Source of the DNA: Botryosphaeria dothidea
Taxonomy: Eukaryota; Ascomycota; Dothideomycetes; Botryosphaeriales; Botryosphaeriaceae
Direction of reading: 5' to 3'
Assembly (NCBI GenBank): GCA_011503125.2
Contig: WWBZ02000001.1
Location: 2,666,001 to 2,730,000 of the forward strand
Length of the DNA: 64,000 bases
The position numbers and the translations under genes are program-made. The notes beneath the pieces were generated by a model. It was not told the DNA's origin, searched no databases, and worked only from the letters and a program-made list of their open reading frames with translations. Positions 12,745 to 23,331 of the stretch are shown in pieces (positions within the stretch are counted from its first letter, which is position 1; the number at the start of each line of letters is the position of its first letter).

Positions 12745-13197
12745 CTACTGCTGCATTGAGTCCTCGGGGTCCTCGAAGTCCTCATCATCATCCTCATCAT
12801 AGTCTTCCAGACCGGCCTCCTCGTTGGCCTTGGTGAAGTCGATCGTCTTGCCGCGCGTGCGCCTGCCATCCTGAATGATGTTGTCAGGGTCGATCTCCTC
12901 CATGTTGTCCTCGTCAACCTCCTCAGCTTCAAAAAATGGTCAGCGGAATCCGGCGAATGTAGGATGGATTGGGCGCATACGCTCGGGGGCCTAGGGTGAG
13001 GGTTGTTAGCTGATGCGCGCATTGGCTGCGAGGCTCGACATTGGACTGACCTGCTCCTCGGCACCAGACTCCTCATCGGAGCTGTCCTCCTCACCCATGC
13101 TGACGTCCTCACGGGTGGGCTCGGCGGCCTTGCCCTTGCCCTTGTCAAGGGTGGCATCGCCGCCAGCCATGCTGGTGTCGGTGTTCTGGGCGCTCAT
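12745..13197 (-). CDS. CHZ1: Histone H2A.Z-specific chaperone Chz1
   Basis: Chz1 binds H2A.Z-H2B dimers and hands them to the SWR1 complex in the nucleus. Exons in transcript order are 13197-13051, 12990-12981 and 12926-12745, giving 112 aa. The N-terminal part is acidic and rich in Ser/Glu (VSMGEEDSSDEESGAEEQ). The C-terminal part carries the CHZ motif EEIDPDNII followed by RRTRGKTIDF, then an acidic tail ending DSMQQ. This matches the small acidic fungal Chz1 family in length and layout. The middle exon is only 10 nt and is required: joining exon 1 directly to exon 3 shifts the frame. The start has a following GCC-type context and the upstream sequence lacks an in-frame ATG. Confident call. 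Confidence 0.9.
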
Positions 13198-14674
13198 GGT
13201 GTCGGTTATTGGATGCTCTGAGATGCGCTTGGGAAGATGTTGCTGTGGTGTTGGTGTTGGCGGGCGATCGGCGATAGCCTCAGTGTAGAGCGACGGGTTT
13301 GCGTTTGTTTGGTTGTTGAGAGAAAGGATTGCAGGTGTTGTCGCGCGCTGGAAATCCGCTCGCCTAGAAGACGTGCAACGCTGACCGCGACGCGCTTGGT
13401 TCCCCGCTGCGCACCAATCACCAGAGCAATAGCACTCCAGGGCTAGCGCAACCACCCGCCACAGCAACGCGCGCACGGCTGACTATGTCGAATTCGAGTA
13501 GCCATGTCTCCGCTCGTTTCCTCTCAAGATGCGATTTCATTGAGCTCATACTTTCACTGCACTCTGCTCTATCTACTTTGTGCTACCTCGGTGTTGATAT
13601 TTTACGCGATATAGCATATGAAGGTCTGTTTTCTTATGTAGCGCGAGGCTGTTCCGTCTTGCAACATATCGCTTCACTCTCCTCTGCCTACATTCGCTCG
13701 TGCCAGCCCCCGCAGAACACAACACGACCTAATCAGTTAAAGTGCATACACTGCTGCTCCTGCACAACTGTAGGTACATAACAGTTTTGCTCGCGAAGTC
13801 AAAATACTGCTATAGATAATGACTACCTAGACTATGTTAGAGAGTTAATAATACCGAACTGGGATTAGTTTTATTGACGAATTGCTGTGTCCGTTGTTCA
13901 CAAATAGAGACCCGGTTCTGCCAGGTGACTGTCAGTGCAGTGGCCGTTGGCTCCGGTTCCATAGAGTTCATGATTTCAGAATGTCAAGACTAACAGACTC
14001 AGGCATTTTATAAAATTAATACAAGCACGCGCACTGAAGCTAGCGCTCCTAGAACTTTTCAACGGACCCTGGTTCTAAAAGATTGTAATTGTCGGGTACA
14101 TGCATACTACTCGTCTCAGAGGAGAAATTGCGGCTCGGCCAAGCATTATTCTATAATGCTTGAAGTTGGTCTGTAGAATACGACCATTCCTTCTAAAGCA
14201 CCTTCCGAGACTCTTTAAAATTCTTATAAGGCTAGCAAACGCCACATGTAAGGAGAATACGTGCAACTGTGTCGGTCTCTGGCAGGCGAACAGTATGGGT
14301 GTTCGCCAAGCTTGGTACGTCTGAACTCGTTTCATCATGTTTTTCACATTGCAAGACCACTTGCTGGTGTGCGCGTGCAATGCAATACCTGATCGTGGAA
14401 GGGTTTCTCCGAGGCGGTAGAGTGTGGAGAACTGCGCTGGGGTGATCTCCCATGGATGAGGGATGGCTAAAAGTGCTAGGAGGCCCAGCGGCGTCGGAGG
14501 TGTTCTGTGGCTCCGCTCTAGCAACCCTTGCGCGAATCCGCTGCGACCGAAAAAAAGTATCGCTCAACCTCCTCCGATTTCGACATTCCGTCCATCCTCA
14601 CCTTTCCGCCCGCGCCAAAGCACCATCTTCGTCTGCTCCTCGCTCCCGGAAACTCCTGAGTATCACCGCACAAA
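13198..14674. other. Divergent intergenic region with an AT-richer patch
   Basis: About 1.5 kb between CHZ1 and GGC1, expected to carry both promoters. Roughly 13780-14250 is distinctly AT-richer than its surroundings and contains a short perfect hairpin at 14140-14162. It might be an old degenerate insert, but I found no terminal repeats or transposase fragment. Confidence 0.5.
14140..14162. repeat. Perfect 10-bp inverted repeat with 3-nt loop
   Basis: CAAGCATTAT at 14140-14149 is the exact reverse complement of ATAATGCTTG at 14153-14162, separated by 3 nt. It sits in the AT-rich patch. It could form a hairpin or be a binding palindrome. The role is unknown. Confidence 0.6.
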
Positions 14675-15912
14675 ATGGCACCCGCGCTTGCATCTGGCGG
14701 CTCGGCCTCGAAGGAGTTCAAGAAAGAGTCAACCACGGCAAGATTGACGGGAGCAGGTAAGGCGACCCGAGCAAGCTTTCATTTAGCTCCAATTGACAAT
14801 CGCAGGATGCGCTGGTATCGCCGAGCTGGCTGTCTTCCACCCTGTAGGCTTGAATTGGTTGATGCGTTTCCGGTGCTGGGCGCTGACGACGTTCTCAACA
14901 GGTTGACACCATCGCGAAGAGATTGATGAGCAACCAGGGCAAGGTTTGTCGTCCTCCCTTTTCGCCGTATAACAAGGAGCGCTGACACCTACTCTGTAGA
15001 TCGCAAATGCCTCGCAGCTCAACACAGTCATCTTCAAGGACAAGGCCGCCGCCACGCTCCCTACGCGTCTTTTCTCTCTGTTCCCCGGTCTCGGATATGC
15101 GGCTGCCTACAAGGTGAGTTAATATGGCTATATCAAACGGCTGGGAGGCTTATCGCTTTTAGATCCTCCAAAGAGTGTACAAGTACGGTGGTCAGCCCTT
15201 CGTGCGGGACTACTTGGCCAAGAACCACGGCGATTCCTTTGATCGTGCTTTCGGCAAGGGCACCGGCAAGGCTATCATGCACGCCACGGCTGGCAGGCGA
15301 GTGGCGCTGTTTGGAGAGTGCTGGAACTATCACTAACATGCGCGCAGTCTTATTGGTATCGGTGAAATCGTCATTCTCCCGCTCGACGTTCTTAAGATCA
15401 AGCGCCAGACGAACCCCGAGGCTTTCCGGGGACGCGGTCTCTTCCGCATCATTCAGGACGAAGGCTTTGGTCTCTACAGGGGTTGGGGCTGGACTGCTGC
15501 TCGCAACGCGCCCGGCTCATTCGCTGTAAGAAGCCCCGATGTAAGCTCGAAATCGCATAGACTGACATTCTTCTAGCTTTTCGGTGGTTCTGCTTTTGCC
15601 AAGGAGTACATTTTCAAGCTCAGCGACTACAACAAGGCGTCTTGGAGCCAGAACTTCGTCGCTTCGATCGCCGGCGCCAGTGCTTCGCTCGTTGTCTCGG
15701 CTCCTCTCGACGTTATCAAGACCCGCATCCAGAACCGCAACTTCGAGAACCCCGAGAGCGGTTTCCGTATCGTTTCTAACATGATGAAGAACGAGGGCTT
15801 CACCAGCTTCTTCAAGGGTCTGACGCCCAAGCTTCTGATGACCGGACCGAAGCTGGTCTTTTCGTTCTGGTTGGCGCAGACGCTGATCCCGATTTTCGAT
15901 AAACTCATGTGA
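14675..15912 (+). CDS. GGC1: Mitochondrial GTP/GDP carrier
   Basis: Imports GTP into the mitochondrial matrix in exchange for GDP, and in yeast also affects mitochondrial iron and DNA maintenance. Seven exons: 14675-14756, 14806-14843, 14902-14943, 15000-15113, 15163-15296, 15348-15525 and 15577-15912, 307 aa. The three carrier repeats each show the signature: HPVDTIAKR, LPLDVLKIKR and APLDVIKTR. Blocks such as LFPGLGYAAAYK, GSLIGIGEIVILPLD and GLTPKLLMTGPKLVFSFW match the Ggc1/Yhm1 branch rather than other carriers. Intron 5 (15297-15347) starts with GC (ag|GCGAGT), which is needed to keep the conserved AGSLIG reading. Start context is caaaATGG. Six transmembrane helices are expected from the family. 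Confidence 0.95.
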
Positions 15913-16552
15913 AGTCACGGCGCAGGTGACCGATGAGCGAGGTGATGGCTGCCAGTAATTCTGAAAAAGTGTTTACGGTGTTACGGGCTTTGTACATGCG
16001 GGTGTTTCCGCCTTTTCTTATGACGGCTTGGATCGCGAGCAACAAGCACTGAGCGATGTTATTTTGTACTTTACTTATACCTTCCTGTTGTAGACGGGAC
16101 TCGGCACGCGCAGAGGAACTGCGTGCTTAGAGAGCGATGTTACGTAGAGTGACTGGTAAAAAATACTCATCTCTGATCTCTTGCTGCATGGGATTTGGCG
16201 CTATGGCTATGACGCGCTCGTGAGATCAAGTGCGCTGGCCAGTCAGATGCAGCAGGCACGCGCCAAAGACAGCGACGAGGTGATTCAAGACACTGCTGGC
16301 GTGCGGCCGAACTTCCAAGTGACTTGAAACGGCGGGCAGCGGTCTGAGCCACGTGACCATGACCGACCGCCGCCCGTTCCATCGCCCTGTGTGCCCTTTA
16401 CGAGGAGCCAGCGACATCTAGCTCACGACGCTTCTCGACGCTCCCCCTCCCTGCACAGTCACCTCCGCCTTTTCCCTCTCGCAGCCCGCTGCTCTCCACG
16501 AGTCAACCATCGCTCCTTGGAAATACCCGCACGCTCAGATCCAGCCGTCACG
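15913..16552. other. Intergenic region between GGC1 and YPT1
   Basis: About 640 bp holding the GGC1 3' UTR and the YPT1 promoter. A CACGTG E-box lies at 16350-16355, followed by a pyrimidine-rich leader just before YPT1. No gene seen. Confidence 0.5.
16350..16355. promoter_or_regulatory. CACGTG E-box upstream of YPT1
   Basis: Perfect palindromic CACGTG about 200 bp before the YPT1 ATG. It fits bHLH factors (Cbf1/Sre-type). Function is inferred from motif and position only. Confidence 0.3.
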
Positions 16553-17525
16553 ATGAACCCCGAGTAGTACGTAACCCCCATGGTATCTCCGCCGCGCGCC
16601 TTTGTCGCCGCCGCCCATGCCGGCCGCTGTGACTGTCGAAGGTCCGCCTGATGGCTAACAGTTTGCTCTGCAGAGTTGCCCTTACCACCTCCGGGATGCT
16701 GGAGCTTCTCAAGAGCCCAGGCACCCGCCACCGCTGGCCATGCTAACCGCGCACCGCCCCCAGATACGACTACCTTTTCAAGCTGCTCCTCATCGGAGAC
16801 TCCGGTGTTGGCAAGTCTTGCTTGCTGCTCCGGTTTGCCGATGATACCTACACTGAGAGCTACATCTCCACCATCGGTGTCGACTTCGTGCGTTCCCCGG
16901 TGTTCGGCGTTGGCCAGCCTGACCGCAGAGCTGACAACCATACAGAAGATCAGGACTATCGAGCTGGATGGCAAGACCGTGAAGCTTCAGATCGTGAGTT
17001 TCCCACCAGCAAATGCGGAGGGAGGTGGAGCTGACGTGATCTGCAGTGGGACACCGCCGGTCAGGAGCGCTTCCGTACCATCACATCGTCCTACTACCGT
17101 GGTGCCCACGGCATCTGCGTCGTCTACGATGTCACCGATATGGACTCGTTCAACAACGTCAAGCAGTGGCTCCAGGAGATCGACCGCTATGCTACTGAGG
17201 GCGTGAACAAGCTGTTGGTGGGCAACAAGTCCGATATGGCGGATAAGAAGGTCGTCGAGTACACAGTCGCGAAGGTACATCCCAGGACCACTCACCGAGC
17301 CGCTGAGAAGATACTGACAGAATGACGCAGGAATTCGCCGACAGCCTTGGCATCCCCTTCCTGGAGACTTCGGCCAAGAACGCGTCCAACGTCGAGCAAG
17401 CCTTCTTGACAATGGCCAGGCAGATCAAGGAGCGCATGGGCACCACACAGGTCAACAACAAGCCTACTGTCCCGATCGGACAGGGCCAGGGCGTCCAGTC
17501 GGGCTCGGGTGGTGGATGCTGCTAG
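16553..17525 (+). CDS. YPT1: Rab1-family small GTPase Ypt1
   Basis: Controls ER-to-Golgi transport and autophagosome formation. Five exons: 16553-16563 (11 nt), 16764-16887, 16946-16993, 17047-17274 and 17331-17525, 201 aa, the normal size. The P-loop GDSGVGKS is at 15-22, the effector loop contains [16 protein letters not shown], the switch II motif is WDTAGQERF, and the guanine motifs are NKSD and ETSAK. The protein ends GGGCC, a double-cysteine geranylgeranylation site. The first exon encodes only MNP plus two bases of Glu4. Its donor is GTAGTA, so read-through would hit an in-frame TAG at once. The BET1 SNARE gene, in the same trafficking step, is about 21 kb to the right. Confidence 0.97.
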
Positions 17526-19179
17526 ACGGTTTTATGTCGGTCATGACGGAGCGATTTGCGGAACCGGATGCCTTCTACGAACCAGGGCATCATGCCCTAT
17601 GCAGAGATGTTCCTCACGTTTCAGTGCGTCCTTTTGCATGGTAGATGGCGGGCAGGCAATCCCTTGGATGCGCACGGGTTTTCTGGTCACTTCATAATAT
17701 GGCTCCTGCACTCTGCAGGATGAGAATCGGAACGTCAGATTGCCATCGAGGATCCATGGTGAATACGGTTTTACGGCGATCATGGTGTGAGAGTTGTGGA
17801 TTATTTCCCTACACCCCTTTCTTGCAGACGCTTCTATCTTTTTTCTTTCTTGTGGGATTATGGATGTTGCGAGGGTCTTTTCTTTTTTTTTTTGCTTTCT
17901 GTTAATGCGATATCAAACTTCGTACCACCAGTCTCAGCAGCAGTCCGGCTTTGCGCGCACGCTCCCAGCCCGAAAAGTGACGGTGTTCGATCCTAAAGAG
18001 TGATTTTCTCAGGGATGGGGATCTCTACGGGGACCGAGACAGGTTCTGTGGACTACACGTATTTCCAAATAGCACTTTACGAAACGGCTGGTCGGCAAAC
18101 TCCATGACAAGTGTCCTGCCAGTCTGGACTCTCGACATAGCTTCTACTGCTAATTCTAACATTCTGAGACCCTGGCGAAGAGTCGGGAGAAAGTTAAAGA
18201 GCATTCCAGCCAAAGTTCGGCATGATCCTGAGGTATACGTCCTCAGCTACAGTGCCTGGTTTGCCTGGTTGGCTTGCAAAACGATGCAGCCTGGCGGAGA
18301 ATTCCTTCAAGGGGACATTGCCTCCACTGAATGCGGAGTGTAAGGGGTACGCTGGTCTCATCCAGACGGAAATTGTAGAGGCCTTCTAATATCTGGACAC
18401 ATTTTGCCCTGCATCCTAACGTTGTACTATGTAGTTGCTTCGAGTGGTCTAGAACATTTCCGAATGTCTTCTTTCTCGTCACTCGTCGTTTTTTGTCTCT
18501 CAGGTTTTCTGAATGGGAGGATGTCTCTTCAGCATTGTCTTGGACAAGCATGGACGCAAATTCCTAAGACCCTGTCTTCACCGGATCTCTTCCTAGGGCG
18601 TCAGACTTCTTTGGTATTGGGCGCCGAATGTCAGCTGTCACGGTCGTCGGGGATGGACGAGGTGGGAAAGGCAGGGCACCGAGCATGTGCCTGCGAACGT
18701 ATCGGGCCAGCCACGCAAACACAGCGCACGCACACAGCTGATGCCTACGCGGCAGTGGCTGGCGTAGGCATTCCGACGGCAGCAACAACTCGCATACGGC
18801 GAAGGGGGCATGGGCAGGCAGGCAATAACAATCGCACAGCTGCGCGGCTTTTTTTGTCTTGCTGCGCCACGTCGGTTCAGCCACAGCAACAAGGGCGGCG
18901 AACGGGTCTGGTGCCAACGAATGGACCCTTTGGGTTGCATCATGGGCAGCGAGCTCAGAAGCACAGCCCTCCAGGGCCTATATGACCTGAAGCCCGACGT
19001 CCGCGACTGCCCGCATCCCTGGCGCTCTGCTATCCTAATTTCTCCCGAATCGCTCTCACGGAAAACCCACCGCCGACGCCTCCTCTTCCCCTCAGTCCGC
19101 CTCCAAGACCGCCCGCCTGCCGCCCGCTTTGGCTAACGCCCGCCGCTTGGCTACCTCATATCTTTAACCCTCGGCTACC
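17526..19179. other. Intergenic region between YPT1 and the WW-domain gene
   Basis: About 1.65 kb. It contains T-rich 3' sequence near 17820-17900, the GC-rich hairpin at 18741-18771 and the promoter of the WW gene. Open frames here are short and unrecognisable. Confidence 0.5.
18741..18771. repeat. GC-rich perfect 10-bp inverted repeat
   Basis: ATGCCTACGC at 18741-18750 pairs exactly with GCGTAGGCAT at 18762-18771 across an 11-nt loop. It lies about 410 bp before the WW gene. A regulatory or structural role is possible but not shown. Confidence 0.6.
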
Positions 19180-20725
19180 ATGGCGGGCACGCCGGCAGCA
19201 CCGCTGTCGCCAGACGCTGGCCCGACCGATCCTCATCTTCCCAAGCTGCCATCAGGTTGGATAGCGCAGTGGGACAGCAGGTGTGTTACCCCGCGCGCGC
19301 CTCGAAGGATCCCGCCTCTCCTCCCTCTTCATGCGCCCGCCTGACACGCCAATCTCCCCGGCTTTGTCCTGATTGCCCACGCTCCGACGGCTGACGCCTA
19401 CCTGTGAACAGCTCTCGCAAGTACTACTACGTTCAGATCAGCACAGGCGTGTCGCAGTGGGAATTGCCGACCAGCGAAGCACCCGCCGGACCCTCTCGAC
19501 GACCCGAACAGATACCCGCAAGCGCATTGGAAACCGCAGGCATGACCGACCCTACGAGAGGCCCTGATGGCAAGCCCGAGGAGTACAGCAACGACAGAGG
19601 TCTTGGTGTAAGCGCCTATTGAACAACGGTACTTCGAGACGGTGCGCGGCGTGACTAACGGACATCAATCCAGAGCACGGCATTCAATCTCCTGGCATCA
19701 CAACATGGCGGTGGGAAGCAATCCTCGGGCATCGGTGGTCTGGCCTCATCTCTCCTGAACTCTGCTACTCATAGTAGCGGTTCTCATGGCAGCAGTTCGC
19801 ACGGCAGCGGGCACAACAGCGGTGCTGCCGGCATTGTCGGGTCGCTCGCCAGTGGACTGCTTGGGAGTAACAAGCCACACGGGCAGCAACAAGGAAGTCA
19901 CAGTAGCTCGTCCGCATCGCACCAGAGCAGTGGTTTAGGGGGCATGCTTGGAGGTATACTAGGTGGTAGCCACGGTTCGGTACGGCGGTGATGTTCACCT
20001 CTATTCGCGCTTCACACGCTAACAAGTTCCAGCATGCCCAGCAAAATAACAACTATGGCTATTCGTCTGGCGCACCATCTTCGGGTGGTTATTCCGGGAC
20101 TGCTCCGCCCGCGCAGTACAACCCTTCGGGCTCCGCCTCCCATACGCCCAGCAATGGGGCATCCTATCCGGGCCAGCCCGGCTACAGTAGCCAATATTCC
20201 AGCCCTAACCAACAAGGGGCCCATAACCAATATGCGCCTCCTCCGCATACTTCATCCTTTGGTCACCAGCCCCAGCACGCGCCTTCGTTCGGCCCACAGA
20301 GCACGCCCTCTTGGGGCCCGCAGAGCACGCCGTCCTTTCCTCCTCCACCTACCCAACCACAGCAGCACCAGCAAGGTGGATATGGTGCTGCGCCGCAAGA
20401 TCAGTCCCACAGCCAGGGCGGATACTTCAACCAAGGGCCTCCACAAGGGTCCTACGGACAACAGGGTACGTACGGCGGCAGTAACCAATATCCGCCCCCG
20501 CCACCGCCAGGAGGTCCGCCGACGGGCGGCTACACGGCCGCATCATCTTATGGGCAGCCTTCCCCACATGGAAGTTACAGTCAACAAGCGCCGCAACACC
20601 AACAAGGTTATAACCAAGGATATGCGGGTCAGACACCAAACGGACAACACGGTGCATATGGGCATGCGCAGCAACAGACTGGATACCATGGGGCTGGCGG
20701 TGCACCACCCCAGCCTGGCTGGTAA
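19180..20725 (+). CDS. WW-domain protein with Gly/Tyr/Gln/Pro-rich tail
   Basis: Four exons: 19180-19280, 19412-19607, 19674-19979 and 20033-20725, 431 aa. A single WW domain lies at about residues 21-53, reading LPSGWIAQWDSS across intron 1 to RKYYYVQISTGVSQWELP, with both signature tryptophans and the aromatic YYY strand. WW domains bind proline-rich ligands. Residues about 100-200 are Gly/Ser/His-rich with repeated GGMLGGILGG-type helices. The rest is a low-complexity tail rich in Q, G, Y, P and S, with many YG, QQG and PPP units, resembling prion-like phase-separating domains. I know similar uncharacterised ascomycete proteins but no assigned function. A role in RNA or scaffold assemblies is only a guess. 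Confidence 0.85.
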
Positions 20726-21339
20726 TTTGTTTTATTTGATTTGAGCGTGTAAGATGCAGCGGGTTCAATTTTGCATAGGCGGCGGGCATGTTTATAGCAT
20801 GTAGTCGGTGAAGGGAAGTTGTAAAAGCAACATGGCACCAGACAGTATTGTAGTTTCTGCTTGCTAGGATACCTTTGAGAGCGGTACAATGTATGAGGAC
20901 GAGGCCTGAGTTCGCAGCGTGAAAGTTCATTTTTCCGTTCGCAATGTGATTTGAAACATACTGAAGTATAGATGCGCCCAAAGTATCCAGGAGCCTATGG
21001 TTAGCGGCAATAGTCTCTACAAAATGCAGCTTTGTGGGGAGTGGAAGCATTCGTCCGGACGGCTTTGTTAGTGGAAATGCAACACACTTACATCCGGATG
21101 AATGCTTCCACTCCCGATGGTAAGGTAAATTAGATCTATTTCACACCTCTATAGTTCCGAATTTAAGCCAGTATATATTTCTTCTAATTGGTAACCATCA
21201 CATGTTAGTCACTCAAATATTCAGCGACGGTCCTAGCACCCCCGTGATCGCGCTCAGACGCGTCTCCTGTCCCACCTGGCGAGCCCCGCCAAAACCCTCC
21301 GAGCAAAGGCACCAACTCTCCGCAACAACACCCCGCAAA
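20726..21339. other. Intergenic region with a long inverted repeat
   Basis: About 610 bp between two genes on the same strand. It holds the WW gene 3' UTR, a 23-bp near-perfect inverted repeat (listed separately) and the promoter of the WD40 gene. Confidence 0.5.
21037..21115. repeat. 23-bp near-perfect inverted repeat with 33-nt spacer
   Basis: The arm 21037-21059 (starts GGGAGTGGAAGC) and the arm 21093-21115 (ends GCTTCCACTCCC) are reverse complements with one mismatch, a C-to-T change that still allows a G-U pair in RNA. The spacer is 21060-21092. It could be a transcription-ending hairpin for the upstream gene, a small MITE or a cruciform. No target-site duplication is evident. Confidence 0.75.
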
Positions 21340-22825
21340 ATGTCGCGCTCCGCAGACCCAGGCCATTTCTTTCAAACAAGGTATTTGAAATCGCGCGAGC
21401 ATCCTTATCTCGCCTAAAGTTACAAAAATCTCTAAATACTAATTCAATCGTACCCAGTTCTGCACTCTCGGAGTCCGAGCGCAAGGCGAAGAAGTCGAAG
21501 AACAAGCTTGGCGATCCCATAAAGCTCACCTCGAAGCTGCTAGCCGTAGCGGCAGATCCGGAAGACAATGGCTGCGTGTACGTCGCCGAAGCGGCAGGAA
21601 ACGTGAAGAGGATAGCGCTTGAAGTCTGTACGATCTGCTTTCCCCCTTTGTGACCACCTCACAAGCTTTCACTGGCGACCCACGCGGAGAAGCGAACTAC
21701 GATTCAGAGGTGCTCCGGCAGATAACAGGTGCTAACAATGTATATCTGCGGTCACAGACTTCTGAGACAGCCCACGCCTTCGCCGGCCCCGCCGCACCGC
21801 TCACCTCGCTCGCCGTCTCCCCCAAAACCTCGCTCCTCTTCGCCGGCTGCTGGGACAAGAACATCTGGGCCTGGCCACTACCTTCCGCCTCCACGCCATC
21901 ATCCACCCCTGCCCGCGGCACTCCGCGCTTCCAGAACGGCCACACCGACTTCGTCAAGACCGTCCTCGCCTTCTCGCTCGGGGGCCGCGACCTGCTCGTC
22001 TCGGGCGGCGCCGACGCGCGCATCGTCGTCTGGGACGTCGAGACGAGCGCGCAGCTGTACGAGCTGAAGGGCCACTCCCGCGGCGTGCTCGCGCTGGCGC
22101 TCGACCCGGCCAGCCATACGACACGCTTGAGCAGGCAGGCGCCGGCCGTGACGCTGCTGTCGGCGGGCAGCGATCGCGAGATCCGTGCGTGGCGCATCAC
22201 CGCCGAGAGAGGGCGGCAGATAGCGGTCGGCGGTGTTGGAGCGGAGGGAGAGGAGGAGGAGGAGGAGGAGGAGGAGGAGGAGGAGGAGGAGGAGGAGGAG
22301 GAAGAGGCTGCGGGCGTCGTGGCGCCGCTGATCGCGCACGATACGAGTGTCGATGCGCTGTTCTTCGATGCGTCGGACGATCTGTGGACGGCGTCGGCGG
22401 ATCGCAGCGCGAAGTGCTTGTCGCGTGGCCGCAGGTTCCAGGCCGATACGACGCTTGCGCATCCGGACTTCGTGAGGGATGTCGTTGTGGACGAGATTGG
22501 CGAGTGGGTTGCGACGGCGTGCCGGGATGAAGGGGTTAGGTTGTGGGACAAGGGGAGTGGGGAGCTGGTGCACACGTTTGAAGGGCATTTCGAGGAGGTG
22601 ACGGGGTTGTGTCTTTTGGACGGGCAGACGCTGGTTAGCGTGAGTATCGATGCAACCGTGAGGCGGTGGAGTTTGAAGGGCACAGATGTGAAGAGTGCGA
22701 GGGAGGAAGCCGAGAGGTTGAGGAAGGGGGTTGTAGCGGACGAGGAAGGGGAGGCGAAGAAGGAGGGGTTGTTGACGGAGGAGGAGGAAAGGGAGTTAGC
22801 AGAGCTGATGGAGGAGAGTGATTGA
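21340..22825 (+). CDS. WD40-repeat protein
   Basis: Three exons: 21340-21380, 21458-21623 and 21758-22825, 424 aa. Several WD40 blades are visible, for example SPKTSLLFAGCWDKNIWAWPL, SGGADARIVVWDVET followed by ELKGHSRGV, TACRDEGVRLWDKGSGELVHTFEGH and SVSIDATVRRWSLKG. A run of more than 20 glutamates (about 22247-22309) interrupts the propeller. The acidic C-terminus ends RELAELMEESD. The second intron uses a weak donor (GTCTGT), chosen because it gives ALE|TSETAHAFAGP. A GTACGA donor 4 nt downstream with an acceptor inside the next codons is an alternative. WD40 propellers are scaffolds in many complexes, and I cannot place this one in a named family. Confidence 0.85.
22247..22309 (+). repeat. 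GAG microsatellite coding polyglutamate
   Basis: A nearly pure GAG trinucleotide tract inside the WD40 gene encodes more than 20 consecutive glutamates in a propeller loop. Length is likely polymorphic between strains because of replication slippage. Confidence 0.9.
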
Positions 22826-23331
22826 TCGCCCCAAGAGTTCAATTCAGAGAAGGCGATATTGCATCGTAAGAAGGTTATAAGTGTCAGAACTGTGATGTTA
22901 CCCTTCAACCACATCTCAAATCCAGTCGAAAGCGATGGCCTCAAATATTAGGGTTTCCCGCGAGCTGGTGAATTACATGCAATACAATGTAATCGTAGTC
23001 TAAGAAGTACCTTAACAGCATTCCTCATGATACTCCTATAGCCCACTGATTGACCTCATACTCCTCAGATACCACATGGTATGTACGATCTCCCAAACCA
23101 GTTTCCATACCGCTGATCAGGCGCCTCCGTAGTGAGAAAGGGCCCAGGGATATCTCAAGTAGGAGAAGCAACTAGGTGGGACACCGAAACAAAAGTGAGA
23201 CTCAACCAAAAGAAAACACCGAAGGGCTCTAGCATGACCCTAAGGACACCCAGTAAAAAGCCTAGCGCGCCGAAAATACACATGCAATCATTTTTCCCTA
23301 GCTCGCGGACCAGCAGCATTGTACTTTTTCC
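22826..23331. other. Convergent intergenic region
   Basis: About 500 bp between the 3' ends of the WD40 and F-box genes. Nothing recognisable. Confidence 0.5.

Noticed and set aside
19608..19622. Read-through of exon 2 of the WW gene to a stop at 19622
   Set aside because: A GTAAGC donor and CAG acceptor continue the frame into the Gly/Ser-rich exon.
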